NCBI GenBank assembly: GCA_964454975.1
Contig: CAYVVD010000013.1
Span: forward strand, 30,055-94,054
Source: CAYVVD01 sp964454975
Lineage (GTDB): Bacteria > Bacteroidota > Ignavibacteria > Kapaibacteriales > UBA2268
Length of the DNA stretch: 64,000 nt
Direction of reading: 5' to 3'
Numbering within the stretch: the stretch's first letter is position 1; every line of letters begins with the position of its first letter. The notes beneath the pieces were generated by a model, which saw only the letters and a list, made by a program, of their open reading frames with translations, searched no databases and was not told the origin of the DNA. This document shows positions 9,528-18,611 of this stretch, piece after piece. Both the position numbers and the translations under genes were made by a program.

Positions 9528-10097
9528 TTACTTAGAAACTTCCATTACATAGTAATCCAGAACCAAATCCATATTCTCATCAATTTTCATAAACATTAAT
9601 TGAGGAATTTCGATATTATAATCTGATAAAGCAACTGAAAATTGAGTGTTAATCCTGTAACTGCCTTCATGATTTGTGGTTATATATCCTTCAACAGTTT
9701 TTTCCTTGTCAACGCCATGAATGTGCATAGTGCCTTTAACAGTCACTTTAGCTCGGTCTTTAGTCTCCATTTCAGATTTAATAATTTTCCCTTTGAAATG
9801 AGTATAGGGATGGTCTTCCGTGTGAAGGTAATTTTCGCGCATATGCCTGTTTCTGAGGCCTATACCGGTGTCGAGCGTTCTTAGGTCAACTTCAAAATAA
9901 AGTTCGCTGCCGTCAATATTGTCAAATGATTCAATGTTGATGTAACCGTCAATATTGTCTGTTGTGCCTTCAAAAGCTTCAATCGGTGCGTCCGATATGA
10001 ATTTAACAAGATTTTTCTTGTTTGTGTTTACGTTGCATTCTTTGGCATCTGCATAGACAAAGACCACAACAAGTAATGGAATCAAATACTTTAGCAT
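9528..10097 (-). CDS. YceI family periplasmic lipid-binding protein
   Basis: A 189-residue exported protein with a clear AGGAG before the ATG and a signal peptide (about 1-18). The YceI lipocalin-like barrel is visible as VKFISDAPIEAFEG, then IDGYINIES, RTLDTGIGLRNRHMREN, FKGKIIKSE, VKGTMHIHGVDKEKTVEG and FSVALSDYNIEIP. Family members bind isoprenoids or amphiphiles in the periplasm and are often linked to quinone metabolism or stress. It lies between a cytochrome-like lipoprotein and the DUF5777 barrel on the same strand, suggesting one envelope unit. Confidence 0.85.
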   Translation of the reverse strand: MLKYLIPLLVVVFVYADAKECNVNTNKKNLVKFISDAPIEAFEGTTDNIDGYINIESFDNIDGSELYFEVDLRTLDTGIGLRNRHMRENYLHTEDHPYTHFKGKIIKSEMETKDRAKVTVKGTMHIHGVDKEKTVEGYITTNHEGSYRINTQFSVALSDYNIEIPQLMFMKIDENMDLVLDYYVMEVSK

Positions 10098-10130
10098 GGG
10101 CTACTCCTGTAAAATATGTAGTAATAGAAT

Positions 10131-10535
10131 TTAATTATTGGGTGCGCCTCTATCTACCCACGCCGCAATAGAATCCCTCAGTGATTTAGCCAAAAGCCCC
10201 GTTGGAGGCATATCTGTATTTATCTTCTGAATTAAATAACTTTCTGCGCTATTCCCCGGTTCAATCCTGTTTAACTCGCTGCCGGACGCCTTTACTCCAA
10301 CTATATTATCATAAGCATTTCCTTCGGTTAATGCAAGGCCTCCCTGCATAAAGAAATCTCCGTGACAACCTGCCAAAGCACAGCTCTTATTAAACACTTC
10401 CTCCTGTATAAACGTAAATGTTGTCGGGCCATTTGCTGAAGGAGAATCCTCCTCACATACGCTTACAATGTTTTCCTGGCAAGACCAAAAGAACAAAGCT
10501 CCAATTAACAACAACAGTATTTTTAACCGGTGCAT
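10131..10535 (-). CDS. Lipoprotein with cytochrome-like CX4CH motif
   Basis: A small lipoprotein of about 134 residues. The ATG at 10535 is chosen because GGA lies 10 bases upstream; a TTG start 15 bases earlier is possible. The signal ends in a lipobox-like FWSC (lipid Cys19). The body has CALAGCHGD (C52, C57, H58), then GLALTEGNAYDNIVGV, RIEPGNSAESYLIQKI and MPP, ending in AAWVDRGAPNN. This is the pattern of Planctomycete-type cytochrome-C-like domains, but the spacing is CX4CH instead of CX2CH. It therefore may or may not carry heme. Probably the first gene of the YceI-DUF5777 unit. Confidence 0.65.
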   Translation of the reverse strand: MHRLKILLLLIGALFFWSCQENIVSVCEEDSPSANGPTTFTFIQEEVFNKSCALAGCHGDFFMQGGLALTEGNAYDNIVGVKASGSELNRIEPGNSAESYLIQKINTDMPPTGLLAKSLRDSIAAWVDRGAPNN

Positions 10536-10715
10536 AGCAATTATTTCCAATTTTTAATAATATTCCCCAATGAATCGCATCAATTAAGAAAAGAGCCGCA
10601 GATAAGATAATTCCGTTTACGTAAAAAAGGTAATAACATTTTAAATAAATGTACATACATTCATTTGTGATATTAAAACATAAGATTAAAAAAAGTTACA
10701 TATGGATTGAAATAA

Positions 10716-11126
10716 TTAGAGAGAATCCCTTGTAATATTACGTCTCGTCTGCTTCTTTTCCCCCTTGTTTTTCTTTCTTTCCAATCTTTTGTGCTCTGAC
10801 ATACGTGATGGTTTTGTCTTTTTTCGTGATTTAAATACATACCTTGCTTTTTCTATCATAGCTTCAAGGCGTTTGAAAGCTTCCTGCCGGTTTTTGAGCT
10901 GGGAGCGGTATCTCTGAGCCTTAATTATTAATATTCCATCACTATTGATGTATTTAGAATACAATTTATAGAGCCGCATTGAAACATATTCGTTAAAACC
11001 GGCTGCTTCAATATCCAGGCTAAGCACTGCAGCAGTAGCCACTTTATTTACATTCTGTCCGCCCGGTCCACCCGAGCGGACAAAATCAAATGAAACTGCC
11101 TGTGTTATTTGCTTTGAAAGGCTCAC
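10716..11126 (-). CDS. arfB: Peptidyl-tRNA hydrolase ArfB (RF-1 domain ribosome rescue factor)
   Basis: A 136-residue protein with the release-factor catalytic GGQ motif at residues 22-24 in FVRSGGPGGQNVNK. It ends with a strongly basic tail (RKKTKPSRMSEHKRLERKK, then KKQTRRN) like the ArfB tail that enters the empty mRNA channel. ArfB hydrolyses peptidyl-tRNA on ribosomes stalled without a stop codon. It starts with GTG, and that codon overlaps the upstream peptidase stop (TAGTG), so the two are translationally coupled. The length matches standalone ArfB, not RF1 or RF2. Confidence 0.9.
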   Translation of the reverse strand: MSLSKQITQAVSFDFVRSGGPGGQNVNKVATAAVLSLDIEAAGFNEYVSMRLYKLYSKYINSDGILIIKAQRYRSQLKNRQEAFKRLEAMIEKARYVFKSRKKTKPSRMSEHKRLERKKNKGEKKQTRRNITRDSL

Positions 11127-12355
11127 TACTTTGAACTGAATTTTTGCAGGATATCCGGGACAGCTTCTTTTGGAAATGTAAGATTCATTATCTTAAGTTT
11201 AATATAATCCTCATGGTAGAAGTAGTACCCGACATTAGGTCCGTTACGCGATCCGCTTCCGGAATCTTTTACCAAAAACCAGTTATCCCCTTCAATTTCT
11301 CTCCAGCCAACAAGATGTATTGCATGGTCATCAGTTGTTGATTTGTTGCTGAAGCGAAACTGCCTTGCAAAATCATCTATATATTCTGACGGGATGTCAT
11401 AGCTTGGTATCATTGCAACTTCGTCATAAGAGCTGTATCCTGATTCGCTCACATCTCCACCGATAAGTATCGTATGGCCTTGCCGGATTAAAGATTTTGC
11501 AGCGTTAATAAACACATCTACCGGGATATTATAATATTCCTCGCTGTTCCACCAGTTATCAGGGACATCGTATTCTGCTTTTTCCCAGAAAGGCTTTTCC
11601 ATTAGAGACATCAGATCAACATAATCGCTGGTTTTTAGCTTAATTACTTCCTTGTAAAATGACATTGGTGTATATTGTTTGCCCTCAAAAGTAAAGGAAG
11701 CAGGAGGCTCCCCAAGATAATGATTTAGAATGCTCCGGATATTGCCAAGTATCACATCTTCATTCCAGAAGTTTGTGGATTTGCAATTCTGAAGGTAATC
11801 ATTCATTTCTTTGTACATAACAGAATGGTCATGATAATCCTGACCTTCGAGCATCCCGGAATATGCAGATGCAGGAGCACAGCCATATTTCTCCCATTTC
11901 ATCAATACGGTATTTCCAAGCGAACCCTCTGCAAAGTGAGAATCACCTCTTTCGCGGACAAATCTCCTTGCTTTTTCGATATATTCATAATAAACAGTAA
12001 ACATTTCCGAAATTTTAATTTCAAGGCCGGTTTTTCTTTTCAATTCAGATTCGAGAAAAGATGTAGTTGCAAAGCACCAGCATGTACCTGTCCAGCCCTG
12101 AGAAATTGGCGGATTGTGCCACATAGTTTTGAATTCATCTTTACTTTTAGGCAACTTGTACCCATCAAAATTCATCCTGAATACAAGTTTTTCATCATCT
12201 TCTACAGACCTGTAACTTTCGCTCTTTTCTTTTATATCGTCCCAGCATTCATTTTTTTTCGGCTGGAAGCTTGCCTTGTCCCGCTTCTGTGCATGAGCAA
12301 AATAAGCTGCAAAAATCAATAATAAAATCAGAATGTACTTCACTTTAATCTCCAT
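11126..12355 (-). CDS. Secreted C1 (papain/bleomycin-hydrolase-like) cysteine peptidase
   Basis: A 409-residue exported peptidase with a signal peptide (about 1-22). The catalytic region reads PPISQGWTGTCWCFATTSF, giving oxyanion Gln86 and nucleophile Cys92. The His is in DDHAIHLVGW (H344). The position normally held by the catalytic Asn (KNSWG) reads VKDSGSG, so it is Asp364. The length and the late His motif resemble the C1B aminopeptidase C/bleomycin hydrolase branch, here exported. It precedes and overlaps arfB. The substrate is unknown; periplasmic peptide trimming is likely. Confidence 0.82.
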   Translation of the reverse strand: MEIKVKYILILLLIFAAYFAHAQKRDKASFQPKKNECWDDIKEKSESYRSVEDDEKLVFRMNFDGYKLPKSKDEFKTMWHNPPISQGWTGTCWCFATTSFLESELKRKTGLEIKISEMFTVYYEYIEKARRFVRERGDSHFAEGSLGNTVLMKWEKYGCAPASAYSGMLEGQDYHDHSVMYKEMNDYLQNCKSTNFWNEDVILGNIRSILNHYLGEPPASFTFEGKQYTPMSFYKEVIKLKTSDYVDLMSLMEKPFWEKAEYDVPDNWWNSEEYYNIPVDVFINAAKSLIRQGHTILIGGDVSESGYSSYDEVAMIPSYDIPSEYIDDFARQFRFSNKSTTDDHAIHLVGWREIEGDNWFLVKDSGSGSRNGPNVGYYFYHEDYIKLKIMNLTFPKEAVPDILQKFSSK

Positions 12356-12472
12356 ATTAAACCATTGAATTATTTAATTTAGCATTATCCTGCAATTTTC
12401 TAAAACATTGGAATATTTTATATTTGGTTTTTTGCACTGGACTAACCGGGGTAAATCATTCTCGGAGAAAGC

Positions 12473-14488
12473 ATGGGAAAAAGCGCGTTTATCATTTTAT
12501 TTCTTGCCGCGCTGAATATAACTACAACTGAAGCACAGCTCGACTCCTTTGAGCTACAGCCACGTTACGGCGGCTTGCTTCATTACAATCTTAATTTACA
12601 CTCCAGCTCGTTCTCTAAGCTGCCGGGAGTACCAAGTTGCTGTCCCGAGTTTACGTCTGGATTTGGATCAGGATTTTCCTTTGGGGGGTTATTTGACTAT
12701 CCTCTCGATTATGACTTAATGCTAAATTTCAGATTAATATATGGCACTTACGGCGGCAGCTTCGAAGAGCTAGAGCCGGAAATTGTTCTGATTGACGGAT
12801 TTGAGACACAAGGGAAATTTAAGCATGAATTAGATGCCTCAATCGGAGCTATTACAGGTGAATTTATGGCAGGCTACAGGTTATGGAGGGATTTGTTTGC
12901 ACATGCCGGATTCAAGACAGGTTTTATGCTAAATGCAGATTATGACCAGATAGAAACTGTTGCTGAACCATCAGACAGGGGCACTTTTGGGAATGGACGC
13001 AGTTACAGAAATGATACTTCCGGAAGCATTGACGAAGCCTCAGCTTTTCAATTCGGCATTAATGCCGGTGTCAGCTATGAATTGCCTTTGAATAAAGACA
13101 GGTATTTACTATTAGTTCCTGAGTTATATTACTCTTTTATGTTTACTCCGGTTGTTAGCGGATATGACTGGTTCATACATACAATCAGGGCAGGTGTTGC
13201 CGTAAAATACAGGACACCTCCCCCGCCGCCGCCGCCGCCGCCACCACCGGCAAATCCTCCTTTCCCGGGATTCAGGCCTCCTAAAGAGCCACCTACTCTT
13301 ACTATTGCCATAGAAGCGATGGAAATAGACTCGAACGGGACAGGAGATCACAATTTTAGTATTAGAATTGAGGACTTTGTATCGCTAAATATGCGTCCAC
13401 TCCTAAATTATGTCTTTTTTGACTCTAATTCTGCTGCCATGCCCCCCAGGTATAAAAGGCTTAATCCCGACGATACATATGCTTTCGATCAAAGCGAATT
13501 AAAGGAAAAGAGAGCAATGGAAACATACTACCATGTGCTCAATATATATGGAAGGAGGCTAAGAGATAACCCCGACACAAAAGTAACGCTGTATGGCTGT
13601 AATGCCCACACAGGAGCTGAGAAAGGCAACCTGGAACTATCCAGGAACAGGGCTGAAACCGTGAGGGATTACCTCCGGGACGTTTGGGGAATTGAAGAGG
13701 AAAGGCTAAATGTCAGATGGAGGAACCTGCCTGACAACTACTCCAATACCGAAGAGGAAGAAGGAAGGGAAGAAAACCGGCGCGTTGAAATACTTACTAA
13801 TGATTTCGAGCTGAGCGAACCTGTAATTACGATTGATACAATGCGAGTGCTTTCAGCCTCTAAAATCCGATTTATGACGGAGGTTGAATCCGAGGTGGGT
13901 ATTCGCGATTGGAAGGTTGTGGCAATGCAGGACCGCAAGGAATTGATAGCATGGGAAGGAGAAGGAATTCCTCCTGAAGATTTGTACTGGGAGGTCAATA
14001 ACGAGAGCGCATCCGCCCCGTTAAAAGGCGGCCTTGTATATTATTATATGACTGTTACAGATAACCTCGGCCAAATTGCAACTACGCAGAAGCACCGGAT
14101 GCCGATTGAACAACTTACGGTTGACAGAAAAAGGCTCGAAAGGCGGCAGGACAAAGAATTTGAATATTACCGGCTAATACTTTTTGATTATGGCAGGTCT
14201 TCACTCGGAAGCGAACACCGGAAGGTTGTGGATATAGTCCGCGACAGAGTAACCGAAGATGCCAAAGTTTTTATTTACGGTCACACAGACAGCATGGGCG
14301 AAGAGGAAATAAACCAGAAAATCTCCCAGCGACGTGCTGATGCCGTTGCACGCAGGCTTAATATCAGGGATGCAATTGTAGAAGGCGTCGGAGAGTCCGA
14401 CCTGCTTTATGATAATTCTCTTCCCGAAGGTCGTTTCTATTGCAGAACTGTTATGATTACCATTGAAACACCGGTTGTTGATAACTGA
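12473..14488 (+). CDS. OmpA-family outer-membrane protein with two OmpA C-terminal domains
   Basis: A 671-residue protein starting after CTCGGAGAAAGC. It has a signal peptide ending near TTEAQ, then an N-terminal beta-barrel-like region (about 20-245). A run of eleven prolines follows (codons at 13217-13249, six consecutive CCG). Then there are two separate OmpA-type peptidoglycan-binding segments. The first has TLYGCNAHTGAEKGN and LSRNRAETVRDYL (about 380-440); the second has FIYGHTDSMGEEEINQKIS followed by QRRADAVARRL (about 600-665). A beta-sandwich linker lies between them. It probably anchors the outer membrane to the cell wall. The CCG run could be slippage-prone. Confidence 0.85.
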   Translation: MGKSAFIILFLAALNITTTEAQLDSFELQPRYGGLLHYNLNLHSSSFSKLPGVPSCCPEFTSGFGSGFSFGGLFDYPLDYDLMLNFRLIYGTYGGSFEELEPEIVLIDGFETQGKFKHELDASIGAITGEFMAGYRLWRDLFAHAGFKTGFMLNADYDQIETVAEPSDRGTFGNGRSYRNDTSGSIDEASAFQFGINAGVSYELPLNKDRYLLLVPELYYSFMFTPVVSGYDWFIHTIRAGVAVKYRTPPPPPPPPPPPANPPFPGFRPPKEPPTLTIAIEAMEIDSNGTGDHNFSIRIEDFVSLNMRPLLNYVFFDSNSAAMPPRYKRLNPDDTYAFDQSELKEKRAMETYYHVLNIYGRRLRDNPDTKVTLYGCNAHTGAEKGNLELSRNRAETVRDYLRDVWGIEEERLNVRWRNLPDNYSNTEEEEGREENRRVEILTNDFELSEPVITIDTMRVLSASKIRFMTEVESEVGIRDWKVVAMQDRKELIAWEGEGIPPEDLYWEVNNESASAPLKGGLVYYYMTVTDNLGQIATTQKHRMPIEQLTVDRKRLERRQDKEFEYYRLILFDYGRSSLGSEHRKVVDIVRDRVTEDAKVFIYGHTDSMGEEEINQKISQRRADAVARRLNIRDAIVEGVGESDLLYDNSLPEGRFYCRTVMITIETPVVDN

Positions 14489-14504
14489 TACACAGGAGAT
14501 TAAA

Positions 14505-15872
14505 TTGGAAAATGTTCTTAATTATATCGAAAACAACAAGGAAAAGCATCTTAGCGAGCTTTTTGAGCTTCTGAGCATTAAAAGCATCAGCAGCCTGCCT
14601 GAACATGACGGCGACACTTTAGATGCTGCAGAATGGATGGTGAACAACATTAAATCCATTGGAATCAGCAATGTTGAATTGCATGAAACCAAGGGCCATC
14701 CGGTAATTTTTGCAGAAAGAATCGAGAACCCTTCTTTTGAAACGGTTCTTATTTACGGTCATTACGATGTACAACCTGTTGACCCCCTAGATTTATGGCA
14801 TTCAGACCCCTTCAAACCAGAAATACGTGATGGGAAAATATACTGCCGTGGTTCTTCTGACGACAAGGGACAGCTTTTTGCTCATATCAAGGCTTTGGAA
14901 GCAATTCTGGCGACCAACGGCAATCTGCCGGTTAATATTAAGCTGTTAATCGAAGGAGAGGAGGAATGCGGCAGCGATAACCTTGAACATTTTATTAGAG
15001 CGAACACAGAGAAGCTGAAATGCGATCTTGTGCTTATCTCTGACACTGAATGGTTTTCGGAGGAACTACCTTCAATTTGTTACAGCCTCCGCGGAATCAG
15101 CTACGTTGAAGTGTATGTAAAAGGGCCAAACCGCGACCTGCATTCAGGCACCTACGGTGGTGCTGTGGACAACCCTATTAACGTTCTTTGCAATATGATT
15201 GCCAGACTCAAAGATAATTACGGAAAAATAACCATCCCCGGTTTTTATGACGATGTTGCAGAACTAACCGAAGAAGAGCGAAAGGGATTCCTTGAACTAC
15301 CCTTTGACCTTGATGCATATAAAAAAGATCTTGATATAGCTGAAGTTTATGGCGAGAATGGATATACAACAATTGAGCGTGCCTCGGGCAGGCCTACTCT
15401 TGATATCAACGGAATCAAAGGTGGATTCATTGGAAGCGGAGCCAAGACGGTTTTGCCTTCTGAAGCAAGCGCAAAAATATCAATGCGGCTTGTTCCAAAT
15501 CAAAATGCCAGTGATATTACCGGGAAAATATCACGTTATCTAAAAGAAATAGCGCCTGCAACTGTTAAGGTTGAAGTCAGTGTTTTGCATGGCGGCAATC
15601 CGGTGATGGTTCCGAGAGACGGGAAAGGCGTGAAAGCTGCCACCACTGCAATGGAAAAGGCATTCGGCAAAACACCTGCATTCACTCGTGAGGGGGGCTC
15701 AATACCAATTGTTGAGTTGTTTGGCCTGGAGCTGAATGCTCCTACCGTGCTAATGGCATTCGGACTTCCCGGTGACAATATCCATTCGCCCAATGAGAGC
15801 TTTGCTTTAGCTAATTATCATGGTGGGATAAAAGCTTCAGTCTTATTTTTTGATGAATATATAAAGTTGTAA
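14505..15872 (+). CDS. M20 family metallopeptidase (dipeptidase)
   Basis: A 455-residue cytosolic enzyme. The TTG at 14505 is chosen because AGGAG (14494-14498) lies 6 bases upstream; the open frame itself runs back into ompA. Di-zinc M20 motifs are visible: YGHYDVQPVDP with metal His and Asp, GSSDDKGQLFAHIKA with the bridging Asp, EGEEECGS with the catalytic Glu pair, ISDTEWF, and a late NIHSPNES His. The dimerisation domain contains the DLHSGTYGG motif typical of M20 dipeptidases (CNDP/PepV-like). It cleaves dipeptides or short peptides. It lies just upstream of an OPT-family transporter, so the two may form a peptide uptake and breakdown pair. Confidence 0.9.
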   Translation: MENVLNYIENNKEKHLSELFELLSIKSISSLPEHDGDTLDAAEWMVNNIKSIGISNVELHETKGHPVIFAERIENPSFETVLIYGHYDVQPVDPLDLWHSDPFKPEIRDGKIYCRGSSDDKGQLFAHIKALEAILATNGNLPVNIKLLIEGEEECGSDNLEHFIRANTEKLKCDLVLISDTEWFSEELPSICYSLRGISYVEVYVKGPNRDLHSGTYGGAVDNPINVLCNMIARLKDNYGKITIPGFYDDVAELTEEERKGFLELPFDLDAYKKDLDIAEVYGENGYTTIERASGRPTLDINGIKGGFIGSGAKTVLPSEASAKISMRLVPNQNASDITGKISRYLKEIAPATVKVEVSVLHGGNPVMVPRDGKGVKAATTAMEKAFGKTPAFTREGGSIPIVELFGLELNAPTVLMAFGLPGDNIHSPNESFALANYHGGIKASVLFFDEYIKL

Positions 15873-16076
15873 ACATATGTAATATCTGAAATAGATAATT
15901 ATGGCAGTAGAATTTGAAAATCAGCTTAATGTGTAAATAAAAAAAGGATTTTATATTTTTAATTTTCACTTCATTTTCACATTTTTAATGAATTCATTTT
16001 TCTGCGAGGGCAAAAAAGCCCTATCTTCCCATGAATAAACAGGAAATCGGTTTGAATCAACTTGCAAGGAGAATTT

Positions 16077-18119
16077 ATGGCTGACGAAAGAAATTTTGTA
16101 CCTTTTGTGTCCGGCGATACGAACATGGCCGAATTCACAGTGCGCGCCTTGCTTATCGGCCTTGTGCTGGCCGTTGTGCTGGGAGCTGCTAACGCATATC
16201 TCGGCCTTAAAGCAGGTATGACAATCGCTGCTACCTACCCTGCAGCGGTTATTGGCATGGCATTACTAAAAATATTCCGCGGTTCTATACTTGAAGAGAA
16301 CTTTACCAGGACGGTAGGTTCTATTGGCGAGTCAGTGGCTGCGGGTGCGATTTTTACTCTACCGGCATTCTTTATTGCCGGAATCTGGGTACCATTTGAT
16401 ACTGCAGAAAATTACATCACAGCAACATTAATCTTAGTGTTTGGCGGTATCCTCGGTATCATGTTTGTTGCGCTATTGCGGCGTGTAATGGTTGACGACA
16501 GGGATCTTCCATTCCCCGAATCGGTAGCCGCGTCAGAAATCCACAAATCTGGACGTTCAGGTGGAGGAGGCTCAAAATTCCTCTTTGGCGCTATGATTGG
16601 CGGTGGTATTGTAAAGATTTTAACTCAATTACATATAATCCCCCACATCTGGGAGAAATTTATTGCTTTTGGTTCTAAAACAATCACCGGCACTAAGTTC
16701 CTTGGTTCAGGCGGTTTGTTCCTGAGCTCTCCCGGTGTTAGCCCGGCTTATATGGGGGTAGGCTACATTATAGGCCCCCGGCTTGCATCACTGAACTTTT
16801 CAGGCGGTATGATTGCATGGGGCTTGCTCGCACCAATTATTCTATATTTCATTACTCCTCACATTGATTATGAAGCATGGGCTTCGCTCCTTTCAATTGC
16901 TAAAGGCTGGACGATTGGCGAAGCAATGGAAAGAGTTCAGAGTCCCGAATTTCAGATAATTGAAGTCTGGAAATACATTGTAAGGCCGATTGCAATCGGT
17001 GGTATGCTTATCGGAGCTTCTTATACATTGTTTATGATGCGAAAAAGCCTTATCGCAGGTATTGCCCGTTCAATTAACGACGTAAAAAAAGCAGCTTCCG
17101 GCGCCGGCGATATTTCTGAGCGTACTGAAAAAGACCTGCCATTTACATGGATTATGATTGGTATCCTTATTGTGGCAATCGCCACCTTCCTTATTACATT
17201 CATGATATTTGAAACATCATTCCTTGTAGCCTTTGTTGCCGCAACATTAATGATTATCCTTGCTTTCTTCTTTGCAGCGGTTTCAGGTTACCTTGTGGGT
17301 ATAATGGGTTCAAGTAACAACCCGATTTCCGGCTTAACACTTACTGCTCTTGTTGTAACAGCGCTTATTCTTGTGGCTCTCGGTGTAACAGCCGAATCAG
17401 GCGGTGTGGCTGCTGTTCTTGGAGTAGCGGCAATTGTATGCGTCTCGGCAGCTGTTGCAGGCGAAATGCTCCAAGACCTGAAGGCCGGTCATATTCTCGG
17501 CGGTACTCCATGGAAGATGCAGATTGGCGACATAATCGGTGTTGTCCTTTCAGGCATTGTAATGTTCGGTGTTCTTGTAATTCTAAACGAGGGCGATATC
17601 AACATGGGTATCAACCAGGGGTACGAGGGAGGTTTTGGTTCACGTAACTTGTCCGCTCCGCAGGCCGGGCTGATGGCAATACTTTCGCAGGGTATTGTAG
17701 GTGGTGAAATGGCATGGCCCCTCATCATCGTAGGAATGTTGATGGGTATTGCTTTCATACTTATGCAGGTGAAAAGCCCTATGCTTGTTTCCGTTGGTAT
17801 GTACCTCCCGCTCGAAACTACATTCGCAATTTTTGTTGGCGGCCTTATCAAAGGGATCGTTGACATGATACAGAAATCAAAAGGTTTTGCCGAAGGCCAG
17901 CTTATGCGAATTGAAAACGTAGGCGTGTTGCTTGCATCAGGCTTGATAGCCGGCGAAGCACTGATGGGACTTCTATTTGCAGGCCTCGCCTTTGCGGAGA
18001 TTGATATTCCGCAACTATGGCCGGGCTCGCCATTCTTCCTCAGTTTGATAGTGCTTGGAATAATCGCATGGATACTTATCCAGGTTCCGATGAAAAATGC
18101 AGGCGCTGCTGAAGAATAA
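16077..18119 (+). CDS. OPT family oligopeptide transporter
   Basis: A 680-residue integral membrane protein with about 14-16 hydrophobic helices. The ATG at 16077 follows AAGGAG at the correct distance; the frame is open 15 bases further upstream from a TTG. OPT signatures include VLGAANAYLGLKAGMTIAATYPAA near the N-terminus, GSIGESVAAGAIFTLPAFF, DLPFPESVAASEIHKSG, and SSNNPISGLTLTALVV. OPT proteins import oligopeptides or metal-siderophore conjugates by proton symport; bacterial members of this length mostly group with peptide transporters. Ends at a strong terminator. Follows the M20 dipeptidase by about 200 bases of AT-rich sequence. Confidence 0.92.
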   Translation: MADERNFVPFVSGDTNMAEFTVRALLIGLVLAVVLGAANAYLGLKAGMTIAATYPAAVIGMALLKIFRGSILEENFTRTVGSIGESVAAGAIFTLPAFFIAGIWVPFDTAENYITATLILVFGGILGIMFVALLRRVMVDDRDLPFPESVAASEIHKSGRSGGGGSKFLFGAMIGGGIVKILTQLHIIPHIWEKFIAFGSKTITGTKFLGSGGLFLSSPGVSPAYMGVGYIIGPRLASLNFSGGMIAWGLLAPIILYFITPHIDYEAWASLLSIAKGWTIGEAMERVQSPEFQIIEVWKYIVRPIAIGGMLIGASYTLFMMRKSLIAGIARSINDVKKAASGAGDISERTEKDLPFTWIMIGILIVAIATFLITFMIFETSFLVAFVAATLMIILAFFFAAVSGYLVGIMGSSNNPISGLTLTALVVTALILVALGVTAESGGVAAVLGVAAIVCVSAAVAGEMLQDLKAGHILGGTPWKMQIGDIIGVVLSGIVMFGVLVILNEGDINMGINQGYEGGFGSRNLSAPQAGLMAILSQGIVGGEMAWPLIIVGMLMGIAFILMQVKSPMLVSVGMYLPLETTFAIFVGGLIKGIVDMIQKSKGFAEGQLMRIENVGVLLASGLIAGEALMGLLFAGLAFAEIDIPQLWPGSPFFLSLIVLGIIAWILIQVPMKNAGAAEE

Positions 18120-18140
18120 TATGATGGCTTAACTAAATTG

Positions 18141-18168
18141 AAAAGGCTGCTTCGGCAGCCTTTTTTTT
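18141..18168 (+). terminator. Rho-independent terminator after the OPT transporter
   Basis: A perfect 8-bp stem, AAGGCTGC (18143-18150) with GCAGCCTT (18155-18162), capped by a TTCG tetraloop and followed by a run of Ts. It lies 23 bases past the OPT stop codon. Textbook form. Confidence 0.95.
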
Positions 18169-18586
18169 GAATAGTGAAGAATGAAAAAAAATGATCTCAT
18201 TACCCGGACACAGAAAATGATTAATTCTTGTCGCCAAAACAGCTTGTAATCACTTGGGTTAGGGTATTCAACTTGCTGATGCAGGTGCACTAACAGAACT
18301 TCACCACGAGAATACCCTTAACCACTAGGTAATATTTAAGCCGCTACATTGCAGGAATGCTTTACACGAGATGTTCAGTACAGATTTCGCCCGTGCAGAA
18401 ATGGAATGTATCATCGAGAATAAATTTGAATACGGCGAGTGAGCAGTCCCTGAGTGGCTTGATCCGCCGGGGCTTTGCGGCTGTGGCTTTTTTCATGTTG
18501 TTCAGGGAAAGATAAAATCCCACCTCGGTCACCGGGATAAGCCGGTATTCCTCCCGCAGCCCAATCTGCCGCAGTTAGAAAAATGA
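18169..18586. other. Gene-free stretch with an inverted repeat; no recognisable gene
   Basis: About 420 bases between the OPT terminator and the tRNA terminator. It contains a 13-14-base inverted repeat, GGTTAGGGTATTC (18257-18269) and GAATACCCTTAACC (18310-18323), with one bulged base and 40 bases between the arms. The right half (about 18430-18580) looks more GC-rich than the flanks. A 44-codon minus-strand ORF (18362-18496, MKKATAAKPRRI...) is present but has no clear RBS and resembles nothing known to me. No RNA family was recognised. Confidence 0.4.
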
Positions 18587-18610
18587 AAAAGCCCGGGTTA
18601 CCGGGCTTTT
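18587..18610 (-). terminator. Rho-independent terminator after tRNA-Leu
   Basis: A 10-bp stem, AAAAGCCCGG with CCGGGCTTTT, and a 4-base loop. On the minus strand it directly follows the tRNA 3' end, and T-rich sequence comes after it. The symmetric A and T arms would also let it work in the other direction. Confidence 0.85.
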
Positions 18611-18611
18611 G

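Noticed and set aside
11825..12322. Plus-strand 165-codon ORF
   Set aside because: Antisense to the C1 peptidase whose catalytic motifs are clear.
13124..13351. Minus-strand Gly/Arg-rich ORFs
   Set aside because: They arise from the proline-codon run of the OmpA-family gene read backwards.
16007..16022. Hairpin AGGGC-AAAAAA-GCCCT upstream of the OPT gene
   Set aside because: No T-run follows and it is short; cannot be called a terminator or a riboswitch.
18362..18496. Minus-strand 44-codon ORF
   Set aside because: It starts with ATG but has no convincing RBS, no known relatives that I recognise and no partner gene; kept only as part of the gene-free stretch.
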